From Verrucomicrobiia bacterium (GTDB taxonomy: Bacteria; Verrucomicrobiota; Verrucomicrobiia; Limisphaerales; UBA11358), in NCBI GenBank assembly GCA_030044395.1, contig JASHVW010000164.1, positions 1 through 14,554 of the forward strand: 14,554 nucleotides of DNA. The letters run 5' to 3'. Every line of letters begins with the position of its first letter. Positions within the stretch are counted from its first letter, which is position 1. A program made the translations under genes and the position numbers. Of the stretch, positions 1-6,418 are shown in pieces. A model generated the notes under the pieces. That model had not been told where the DNA came from. It ran no database searches and was given only the letters and a program-made list of their open reading frames with translations.

Positions 1-1
1 C

Positions 2-1423
2 GAGGACGACACGAGCCACCTGGACGCGCTGGATGATCCAGTGCGGATGTATCTGAAGCAAATGGGGCAAGTGCCCCTACTGACGCGCGAGCAGGAAGTG
101 GAAATTTCCAAGCGCATCGAGGCCGCGGAGAACGAGGTCCGCAAGATTGTTTACGGCCTCGGCTTTGCCGGCAAGGAGCATATCGCCCTGGCGGAAAAAT
201 TGATTGCGGATCCGCCGCGCGAGCGTTTCGACCGCGTGGTTCTCGATAAAAAAGTGGACAGCCGCAACACCCACGTCGCAGTGCTCGCCCGCCTGTTGAC
301 ACGCATACGCGAATTGGACAAGGACGCCGACCTGAGATACAACGCGTGGCGGGACGCCCACCGCAAGGACCACGGCCATCGCGCCTGGAGTGCCTTCAAA
401 CGCGCTGACCAGAAATTGCAGGCCGCATTCCCCAAATTCTGTTTCAAACACAAGGTCATCGAAGAGATGGCGTTAGTCGCAGAAAATATCCATGACAAGC
501 TGCAATACAGCCTGCGGGCGCTCGCGGACGCCGAGGCGCAGCGCCAATCCAGCGCTCAACAACATCTGGTGGAAGCCGAAAAACATAAGATCCGTGCTCT
601 GGAAGAATTTGTCCGGATGCCTCATGAGGATTTTTTGACGATTTTTGACCGGCTCCGCGAATTTTCAACGAATGCCCTCCAGGCCAAAACGGAGATGGTG
701 GAGGCCAACCTGCGGCTGGTGATTTCGATTGCCAAAAAATACACCAACCGCGGCCTCTCCTTTCTCGATTTGATCCAGGAAGGCAATATAGGGTTGATGA
801 AGGCGGTGGAAAAATTCGAATACCGGCGCGGCTACAAATTTTCGACCTATTCCACCTGGTGGATCCGCCAGGCCATCACCCGCGCGATCGCCGATCAGGC
901 CCGGACGATCCGCATTCCGGTCCACATGATTGACGTCATCAACAAACTGATGCGCTCGCAAAAGCGATTGCTCCAGGATTTTGGACGCGAGCCTTCACCG
1001 GACGAAATTGCCGAAGACATGCAGATGCCGGTGGACCGGGTGCGCGCGGTTCTCAAAATGGCGCAGCAGCCGATTTCGCTGCAATCGCCCGTCGGCGACA
1101 CTGAAGACGCCAATTTTGGCGATTTTATCGAAGACAAGGGCGCCGAAAGCCCGCTCGACATGACCAGTTTCAGTTTGTTGAAGGAAAAACTTGGTGACGT
1201 GCTCTGCAGCCTGACGGAGCGGGAGCGAAAGGTTCTGGAGCTGCGTTTTGGCTTGGGAGACGGATGCGCCCGCACGCTCGAAGAAGTTGGTTCTCAGTTC
1301 AAAGTCACCCGCGAACGGATCCGGCAAATCGAGGCCAAGGCGCTCCGCAAAATGCGACACCCCACGCGCATCCGCCAATTGCACGGTTTCCTTGAAATTG
1401 AAAAACGCGCGGTGGCTGAGTGA
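2..1423 (+). CDS. rpoD: RNA polymerase primary sigma factor RpoD/SigA (5' end outside the window)
   Basis: Housekeeping sigma factor that binds core RNA polymerase and recognises -10/-35 promoters. The first possible start in the window is a GTG at 41, but the frame is open to the left edge and reads D-D-P-V-R-M-Y-L across that GTG. This is the conserved start of region 1.2, so the gene begins upstream and the GTG is internal. In the visible 473 residues: region 1.2 at about 12-45; a variable, charged, helical insert at about 45-230 (the usual non-conserved region of primary sigmas); region 2 from 234 (EANLRLVISIAKKYTNRG, then STWWIRQAITRAIADQ with W286-W287 for promoter melting); region 3 in the middle; and the region 4.2 helix-turn-helix at about 425-454 (TLEEVGSQFKVTRERIRQIE), ending MRHPTRIRQLHGFLE. 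Near-perfect regions 2 and 4 indicate the primary sigma rather than an alternative one. It converges on the next gene with only 2 bases between stop codons. Confidence 0.96.
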   Translation, partial: EDDTSHLDALDDPVRMYLKQMGQVPLLTREQEVEISKRIEAAENEVRKIVYGLGFAGKEHIALAEKLIADPPRERFDRVVLDKKVDSRNTHVAVLARLLTRIRELDKDADLRYNAWRDAHRKDHGHRAWSAFKRADQKLQAAFPKFCFKHKVIEEMALVAENIHDKLQYSLRALADAEAQRQSSAQQHLVEAEKHKIRALEEFVRMPHEDFLTIFDRLREFSTNALQAKTEMVEANLRLVISIAKKYTNRGLSFLDLIQEGNIGLMKAVEKFEYRRGYKFSTYSTWWIRQAITRAIADQARTIRIPVHMIDVINKLMRSQKRLLQDFGREPSPDEIAEDMQMPVDRVRAVLKMAQQPISLQSPVGDTEDANFGDFIEDKGAESPLDMTSFSLLKEKLGDVLCSLTERERKVLELRFGLGDGCARTLEEVGSQFKVTRERIRQIEAKALRKMRHPTRIRQLHGFLEIEKRAVAE

Positions 1424-1425
1424 AT

Positions 1426-2493
1426 TTAGACAGGTTGCTGCTGGGTCAGACAATGCAGCGAGCCGAATCCCCAGACCAAATCCACGGCATGAACGCCCAC
1501 CACAGGACGGTCGCTGAACAATTCTCCGAGAATGCCGAGCGCCACCCGGTCATTCGGGTCGTTAAACGTGGGCACGATGACGGCGGCGTTGGCGATGTAG
1601 AAATTGGCGTAGCTCGCCGGCAGGCGCCGACGGTCGAGATAGAGCGGCGCCGGCATCGGCAACGCGACCACTTGCGGCCGCGCGCCGTCTTGCAAACGCA
1701 AGTCACCGATGCGGTCCCAGTTTTCCGCAAGCGGACGATAATTTGCGTCGCGCGGATTTTTTTCGCGGACCAACACGAGCGTTTTGGCGTTCACAAACCG
1801 GCAAATATCGTCAATGTGGCCGTGCGTATCATCGCCAACAGGTCCTTTCGCCAGCCAAAAAATATTTTTCACACCGAGATAATTTTTCAACGCCGTCTCG
1901 ATCTCGTTTTTGCCCAGGCCTGGATTACGAACCTGGATTTTCGGATGCAGGTAACATTCCTCCGTGGAAATCAGCGTTCCGCAGCCATTTAATTCAATAC
2001 CGCCGCCCTCAATGACGAATGGATTGCCGTTGGATTCGGCGTGAAAAAGCTTTTTGCACAGCAACCGGGCTGCGAATTCGGGGACCGTGGTGTCCTTGCG
2101 CCAATTGTTGTATTTGGCCCAACCATTAAAATGGAAATGGACGATGGCAGTTTCCGTGTTTTTTACAAAAATCGGCCCGGTGTCGCGCGTCCATCCACGA
2201 TTGGTCGGGCAGGTCACGAACCGGATTCTTCGGGTGTCCATCCCCACGCGCTTAAAAATGCGACGCGCAAAATTTTCATCGGCCTTATGGCGGACCAGCA
2301 GATAAATCCTCTCACCTTCGGAAATTTTTCGCGCCATTTCGCCATAAACCCAGGGAATCGTTTCGAATTTCCCCGGCCAATCGCTGGCATTGTGCGGCCA
2401 ACCCAGCCAGGTCGCCTCGTGCCTATCCCACTCGGCAGGCATGGAAAAGCCCAGCGCTGCCGGGGTCACCACTCTGGAGGTCGGTTTCGGCAT
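1426..2493 (-). CDS. aguA: Agmatine deiminase (guanidino-modifying deiminase family)
   Basis: Predicted to hydrolyse agmatine to N-carbamoylputrescine and ammonia, in the arginine-decarboxylase route to putrescine. The 355 residues match the usual length of the PAD_porph/agmatine deiminase family. All expected catalytic positions are visible: Asp104 in RDTGP, Glu162 in EGGGIELNG, His226 and Asp228 in GDDTHGHIDD, and the nucleophile Cys348 in GFGSLHCLTQQQP. The ASYANFYIANAAVIVP segment (about 293-308) is also typical. ATG start at 2493, no signal peptide, so cytoplasmic. It begins 6 bases after the stop of the deoxyhypusine-synthase-like gene and is almost certainly co-transcribed with it. No Shine-Dalgarno site is visible. 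The partner N-carbamoylputrescine amidase (AguB) is not in the window. A related peptidyl-arginine deiminase role cannot be excluded, but there is no secretion signal to favour it. Confidence 0.9.
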   Translation of the reverse strand: MPKPTSRVVTPAALGFSMPAEWDRHEATWLGWPHNASDWPGKFETIPWVYGEMARKISEGERIYLLVRHKADENFARRIFKRVGMDTRRIRFVTCPTNRGWTRDTGPIFVKNTETAIVHFHFNGWAKYNNWRKDTTVPEFAARLLCKKLFHAESNGNPFVIEGGGIELNGCGTLISTEECYLHPKIQVRNPGLGKNEIETALKNYLGVKNIFWLAKGPVGDDTHGHIDDICRFVNAKTLVLVREKNPRDANYRPLAENWDRIGDLRLQDGARPQVVALPMPAPLYLDRRRLPASYANFYIANAAVIVPTFNDPNDRVALGILGELFSDRPVVGVHAVDLVWGFGSLHCLTQQQPV

Positions 2494-2499
2494 GGCGAA

Positions 2500-3513
2500 T
2501 CACCATCCCAGCACGTGCGCAAATATCAGCGGCGCGACAATCGTCGCATCGGATTCAATGATAAACCGCGGGGTATTGATGCCGAGCTTGCCCCAGGTGA
2601 TTTTTTCATTGGGCACCGCCCCACTATAACTGCCATAACTGGTGGTTGAATCACTGATTTGGCAGAAATAACCCCACAACGGAACCCCGGTGCGCTGCAA
2701 ATCCTGGTGCAACATCGGCACCACGCAAATCGGAAAATCGCCGGCAATACCGCCGCCAATTTGAAACATTCCCAAGGGGCTTTTCATTGTCGTTCGCGTG
2801 TAAAAATCCGCCAGCCAGGTCATGTATTCAATACCGGTGCGAACGGTGTGGACATTTTTGATGCCATCCTTTCCGTTTGCCTGCCCGCGAATGACTGCGG
2901 CGGCATACATATTGCCGAGGGTTGAATCCTCCCAACCGGGCACGACGATGGGCAGGTTCTTTTCGGCGGCCGCCAGCATCCATGAATCCCCCGGGGCAAT
3001 CTGATAATACTTTTTGTATTTGCCGCCGCGGAGCACCTGATAAAAAAATTCGTGGGGGAAAAACCGCTCGCCGCACCGGTCGGCGGCCGTCCACACTTCC
3101 AGCATCGCCTTTTCCATGCGGCGCATTGCTTCGCCTTCAGGGATGCAGGTGTCCGTGACGCGGTTCATATGGCGGTTGAGCAAACCCTGCTCCTCCCGAG
3201 GAGAAAGCTGCCGGTAATGCGGCACGCGCTCATAATAATCGTGCGCCACCAGATTGAAGACGTCCTCCTCCAAATTGGCGCCGGTGCAGGTGACAAGATG
3301 CACCTTGTCGCGGCGAATCATCTCGGCCAGCGACAGGCCGAGTTCGGCGGTGCTCATCGCGCCGGCGAGGCAAATCATCATTCGCCCGCCCGTTTCCAGG
3401 TGCTTCACATAGGCATCCGCGGCATCCACGAGGGCCGCCGCGTTAAAGTGCCGGAAATGATGCCGGATAAATTTTGAAATGGGTCCGCTTTTCGTCTGTT
3501 TGGTATTGGCCAT
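2500..3513 (-). CDS. Deoxyhypusine synthase-family protein, probable homospermidine synthase (SpeY-like)
   Basis: 337-residue NAD-dependent aminobutyl transferase of the deoxyhypusine synthase fold. Visible family features: LAGAMSTAELG (about 49-59), TGANLEEDVFNLVAHDYY (77-94), VPGWEDSTLGNMYAA (191-205), the glycine-rich FQIGGG (250-255), and SGAVPNEKITWGKLG (297-311), in which Lys309 aligns with the catalytic lysine of the eukaryotic SGARPDEAVSWGK motif. Bacteria lack the hypusinated protein eIF5A. Characterised bacterial homologues, such as cyanobacterial SpeY, make homospermidine from putrescine-type substrates. The adjacent agmatine deiminase, 6 bases downstream, fits that role because it leads to putrescine. 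ATG start at 3513; the 17 bases before it hold no Shine-Dalgarno site. The beta-helix gene ends 47 bases upstream on the same strand. Family assignment is firm; the exact product is inferred. Confidence 0.88.
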   Translation of the reverse strand: MANTKQTKSGPISKFIRHHFRHFNAAALVDAADAYVKHLETGGRMMICLAGAMSTAELGLSLAEMIRRDKVHLVTCTGANLEEDVFNLVAHDYYERVPHYRQLSPREEQGLLNRHMNRVTDTCIPEGEAMRRMEKAMLEVWTAADRCGERFFPHEFFYQVLRGGKYKKYYQIAPGDSWMLAAAEKNLPIVVPGWEDSTLGNMYAAAVIRGQANGKDGIKNVHTVRTGIEYMTWLADFYTRTTMKSPLGMFQIGGGIAGDFPICVVPMLHQDLQRTGVPLWGYFCQISDSTTSYGSYSGAVPNEKITWGKLGINTPRFIIESDATIVAPLIFAHVLGW

Positions 3514-3560
3514 AATAGGAAGGCCAGAGTCGCAGACTTGCGGCGAAAATTGAAGGAGAT

Positions 3561-4628
3561 TTATTTGACCAGCAACAATCCCGGAAGCGCCAATGAAAGC
3601 TCGGCACGAACATTGCCGGTGAATTTCACGCCTGTTGCCACGTTGTTCGTGCAGGTGACGTCATTGACGCGAAAGAGCGCTTCACCGCATTGATTACCGC
3701 TGATGTTCTCGAAGGAATTGTCAACGCAATCGGTCTGCGATTGCCCGATGCTGCTTTCCCCGACGTTTTCCGCCATGAAGACCCCATACGTGTGGCTGCC
3801 GCGGATGGAAATATTGCGGAACTGATTATCATGGCTCCAACGCATGAAAATGCCCAGGTCATTGCCGGACAGCACTGCGTTATCAAGGACGTTATGGCCG
3901 AAATTGCCGTCCAGCGAAATGCCGGCTCCGTCGGCATTGTCATGCAGGTAAAGCTGTGAAAAAGTGCAATTGGCCGTCATAAAGCAGGCGAGGCCGTCGA
4001 ATTCGTTATCGAAGGAATTCAGATTCCGCACCAGGAGCCGTCGCGTATTGAGCGTGGTCACCAATCCACCCGAACGGCAACGCGCCGTCGTCACATTTTC
4101 GATAACCGAATCACTGACGTTTTGCACCGTAATGCCGTTGTTGCGGATTTCGGAGCCTTCGCCCTCCACCCGCCACGTTTCGCGCTGCTGGTGTGCGCGG
4201 TTGCCGTCAATGAACAGGTCGCTCACCCGCAAATGGCCGACACGGTGGGGATGGTTCACGGGTTCACCCATGATAATCACGGGGCAATTGGCATCGTTCG
4301 CCAGATACAAAATGGTCGTGTCGCCGGCGCCGCGCAGGGTCAGGCCATTCCGGTTCAACATAATTGGTTGCGTTACGATGATTTTCCCGGCGGGCAAATT
4401 GACTTCGCCTCCAGATGCCGGCAAGGAATCCAGCGCCTCCTGGATTTTGGCCACCGTCGCGCCCTCCGCAAGCGTAACGAGTGCGGGGGAAACCGCCGCG
4501 GACGGACCAGCGGCCCATGTGGCTGAGGAAAACGCCACTAAAAATGCGACCGAAAAAAAGCACCGCCGCGACTGCCAAATTATACCGCTAAACCGACGAA
4601 CCATCTTTGGAAACTGCCTGTTAATCAT
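3561..4628 (-). CDS. Secreted right-handed parallel beta-helix protein (pectate-lyase-like fold), function unknown
   Basis: 355 residues. The N-terminus has a positively charged segment, then S20-R21-R22-C23-F24-F25, a Phe/Ala/Val-rich hydrophobic core to about residue 39, and a likely cleavage near A39-A40 (ATWA/AG). The S-R-R-x-F-F pattern resembles a twin-arginine signal, although Sec export is possible. The mature part opens with VAKIQEALDSLPASGGEVNLPAGK, the usual start of pectate-lyase-superfamily beta-helices. Short repeated coils rich in N, G, D and V follow (for example NGITVQNVSDSVIENV, HNVLDNAVLSGNDLGIF, DNSFENISGNQCG). No catalytic set can be assigned, so polysaccharide binding or cleavage is only a possibility. 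The start could be M1 or M9 (MVRRFSG). The preceding gene on this strand, tyrS, ends 222 bases upstream; the synthase-like gene follows 47 bases downstream. Confidence 0.82.
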   Translation of the reverse strand: MINRQFPKMVRRFSGIIWQSRRCFFSVAFLVAFSSATWAAGPSAAVSPALVTLAEGATVAKIQEALDSLPASGGEVNLPAGKIIVTQPIMLNRNGLTLRGAGDTTILYLANDANCPVIIMGEPVNHPHRVGHLRVSDLFIDGNRAHQQRETWRVEGEGSEIRNNGITVQNVSDSVIENVTTARCRSGGLVTTLNTRRLLVRNLNSFDNEFDGLACFMTANCTFSQLYLHDNADGAGISLDGNFGHNVLDNAVLSGNDLGIFMRWSHDNQFRNISIRGSHTYGVFMAENVGESSIGQSQTDCVDNSFENISGNQCGEALFRVNDVTCTNNVATGVKFTGNVRAELSLALPGLLLVK

Positions 4629-4711
4629 GTTCTTACGTTCTTCTTCGCCGGGCCACTACCTGTGTGAACCCTGCACCACAAGTTCGCTCAAGCCACCAAA
4701 AATTGCCAAAC

Positions 4712-4747
4712 TTTTTTCAGATTTTTTGAAAATTTTTTGTCGGAAAA
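4712..4747. other. Phased A/T tracts, predicted curved DNA upstream of the beta-helix gene
   Basis: Runs of six T at 4712-4717, 4722-4727 and 4733-4738, plus four A at 4744-4747, have centres spaced about 10, 11 and 10 bases. This is the helical repeat that makes DNA bend intrinsically. The tracts lie about 85-120 bases upstream of the ATG at 4628, within the 222-base tyrS/beta-helix gap. On the minus strand a TTGGCA (complement of 4704-4709) follows directly and resembles a -35 box, so the tracts could act as an UP element. I found no convincing -10 at the right distance. The rest of the gap shows no gene or RNA that I can support. Confidence 0.5.
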
Positions 4748-4850
4748 GTTTACAATTCAGGTGTATCTTTTCAGTTATGCGGAAATGGTGTCCCGCTTAA
4801 CTTCTCAAATACCACATTTTTCGCCTTCGCTTTCCGCGCTCCTCCATCTT

Positions 4851-6158
4851 CTATCCTCGACCTTCCGTCTCTTCTTTTGGCCCGACCGCCGTTACGACGA
4901 CGTAATTTTTCTTACCTTTGCGCAAAAGCAAATGCCTGCCAAACAGCAAATCACTTGACGTCACCGCCCGTTGAAAACCCGTTTCCCTGACGTTGTTAAT
5001 GTTCACCCCGCCGCCCTCGATGTCCTTTCGCGCCTGGCCTTTGGAAGGGGATAAACCGGCGTACACGAGCACTTCGACCAGCGGCATTCCCGCACCGTTC
5101 AATTTTTCTTTTTCGATCTGTTTCGTCGGCACTTCCCCAACAATTTCGTTGAAAGTTGTCTCAAGAATGCCTGTCAAATCGCCGCCGAACAATATCTCGC
5201 TTGCGCGAATGGCTTCCTGGGTGGCGTTCCCGCCGTGAATCAAATCCGTCACGGATTTTGCCAGCGCCTTGTGCGCCTCGCGCGCGCCGGGATTTTCCGT
5301 GTGCCTCTTCTCCAACGCTTCGATTTCCTCCTGCGACAGGAACGTGAAAAGTTTCAAATAGCGAACAACGTCGCGGTCGTCAATGTTGACCCAAAACTGG
5401 TAAAAGCGATAAACGCTGGTGCGCTTCCAATCCAGCCAGACCGCGCCCGCCTCGGTCTTGCCGAATTTTGTCCCGTCGGCATTGGTGATAAGCGGCACGG
5501 TGAGGCCAAAAACGGTCCTGGCCAATTTTTTTCTGCACAAATCGATGCCGGCGGTGATATTACCCCACTGGTCGCTGCCGCCAATTTGCAATTCGCAGTT
5601 ATGGTCCCGGGCCAGCACCATGAAATCGAACGCCTGCAGGAGCATGTAGCTGAATTCGGTGTAGCTGATGCCCGCCTCGCGGTCTTCCATTCGTGCCCGG
5701 ATGCTTTCCTTGGCGACCATTTGGTTGACGGAAAAATGCTTTCCAATGTCCCGCAAGAAATCGAGAAACAGGACGTCGCGCGTCCATAGGGCATTATCCA
5801 CCAATTGCGCCGGATTTGTTTTTGTTTCAAAATCCAGGAGCGTGGCTAATTGCCCTTTCACACTGGTGATGTTCCGGTTCAATATTTCCTTCGTGAGCAG
5901 TTGCCGCTCCTGCGTTTTGCCGCTGGGGTCGCCGATCGAACCCGTGGCGCCGCCAGCCACGGCAATGGGAAAATGCCCAAGCAGCTGAAACCTCCGCAAA
6001 GCCAGCAAGGGAACCAGATTCCCGACGTGGAGGCTATCCGCCGTGGGATCAAAACCGCAATAAAGCGTGATGGGCACGGAGATTTTTCTTTCCAGCTCGG
6101 CCGCGTCGGTGCAATCGGCGATGAGGCCGCGCCATTTGAGTTCTTCCAAAATGCTCAC
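4851..6158 (-). CDS. tyrS: Tyrosine--tRNA ligase
   Basis: Class I aminoacyl-tRNA synthetase that charges tRNA-Tyr. The 435 residues match the bacterial TyrS length. Visible: GFDPTADSLHVGN with the HIGH-type signature HVGN at 44-47; the tyrosine pocket region SYTEFSYMLLQAFDF (165-179); IGGSDQWGNITAG (192-204); the KMSKS-equivalent KFGKT at 231-235; and a C-terminal S4 RNA-binding domain at about 365-424 (VYAGLSPSKGQARKDIEGGG). The start is GTG at 6158. An in-frame TGA lies 15 codons upstream with no ATG, GTG or TTG between, so no better start exists. I see no T-box leader. The gene is divergent from murJ and leads the leftward block, but the 222-base gap after it may separate transcripts. Confidence 0.96.
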   Translation of the reverse strand: MSILEELKWRGLIADCTDAAELERKISVPITLYCGFDPTADSLHVGNLVPLLALRRFQLLGHFPIAVAGGATGSIGDPSGKTQERQLLTKEILNRNITSVKGQLATLLDFETKTNPAQLVDNALWTRDVLFLDFLRDIGKHFSVNQMVAKESIRARMEDREAGISYTEFSYMLLQAFDFMVLARDHNCELQIGGSDQWGNITAGIDLCRKKLARTVFGLTVPLITNADGTKFGKTEAGAVWLDWKRTSVYRFYQFWVNIDDRDVVRYLKLFTFLSQEEIEALEKRHTENPGAREAHKALAKSVTDLIHGGNATQEAIRASEILFGGDLTGILETTFNEIVGEVPTKQIEKEKLNGAGMPLVEVLVYAGLSPSKGQARKDIEGGGVNINNVRETGFQRAVTSSDLLFGRHLLLRKGKKNYVVVTAVGPKEETEGRG

Positions 6159-6227
6159 CTGAGCAGCATAGAATGCCGGCCGGTCATTGCCAATTTGAAT
6201 TCACTCCGTCCCGCCTTGGAGCACGGG

Positions 6228-6258
6228 TTTATGACCCTCAACGACGTCGTCATGTCAA
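6228..6258 (-). promoter_or_regulatory. Candidate sigma-70-type promoter for tyrS
   Basis: On the minus strand a perfect TTGACA (complement of 6253-6258) is followed after 19 bases by CATAAA (complement of 6228-6233), a 4-of-6 match to TATAAT. The spacer is longer than the ideal 17 and contains the 10-base palindrome ACGACGTCGT (6241-6250), a possible operator. The predicted leader before the GTG start is about 65 bases. This is motif reading only. Confidence 0.35.
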
Positions 6259-6304
6259 AGCCATTTTGAGCAATTTGTTGACGTTCTGAAAGCCCGGACA
6301 TTAC

Positions 6305-6323
6305 CGCGGCACGCAGAGCCGCG
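6305..6323. repeat. Small GC-rich dyad in the tyrS-murJ intergenic region
   Basis: CGCGGC (6305-6310), a 7-base loop, and GCCGCG (6318-6323) form a perfect 6-bp stem. The surroundings (CCCGGACATTACCGCGG on one side, GCGCTCCTG on the other) resemble the composition of the larger intergenic repeat at 11087-11233, so it may be a decayed copy of a dispersed repeat. A terminator role is unlikely because it lies between two divergent gene starts. The rest of 6159-6418 holds the tyrS promoter candidate and a short heptad repeat just before murJ, but no gene. Confidence 0.45.
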
Positions 6324-6385
6324 CTCCTGTTAAGATCTCAATGCGCGAAATTTTAGGGAAGTTCTCGTTTTCACACTTTATCCTT

Positions 6386-6406
6386 TAGACTTTGGACTCT
6401 GGACTT
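6386..6406 (+). repeat. Three imperfect heptad repeats just upstream of murJ
   Basis: Three consecutive seven-base units, TAGACTT, TGGACTC and TGGACTT, lie 12 bases before the murJ ATG and occupy the place where a ribosome binding site would be expected. No AGGAGG-like sequence is present. They may be a chance low-complexity tract or a variable-number repeat that affects murJ expression. Confidence 0.5.
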
Positions 6407-6418
6407 TAGTTTGGCGCG

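Noticed and set aside
41..43. GTG at 41 as the rpoD start
   Set aside because: The frame is open to the left edge and the conserved D-D-P-V-R-M-Y-L motif runs through it; the true start is outside the window.
6159..6240. T-box or other RNA leader upstream of tyrS
   Set aside because: I found no T-box core sequence or specifier-type stem, and the predicted leader of about 65 bases is too short.
6278..6283. TTGACG as a -35 box for murJ
   Set aside because: No acceptable -10 lies 16-18 bases downstream, and the start is 135 bases away.
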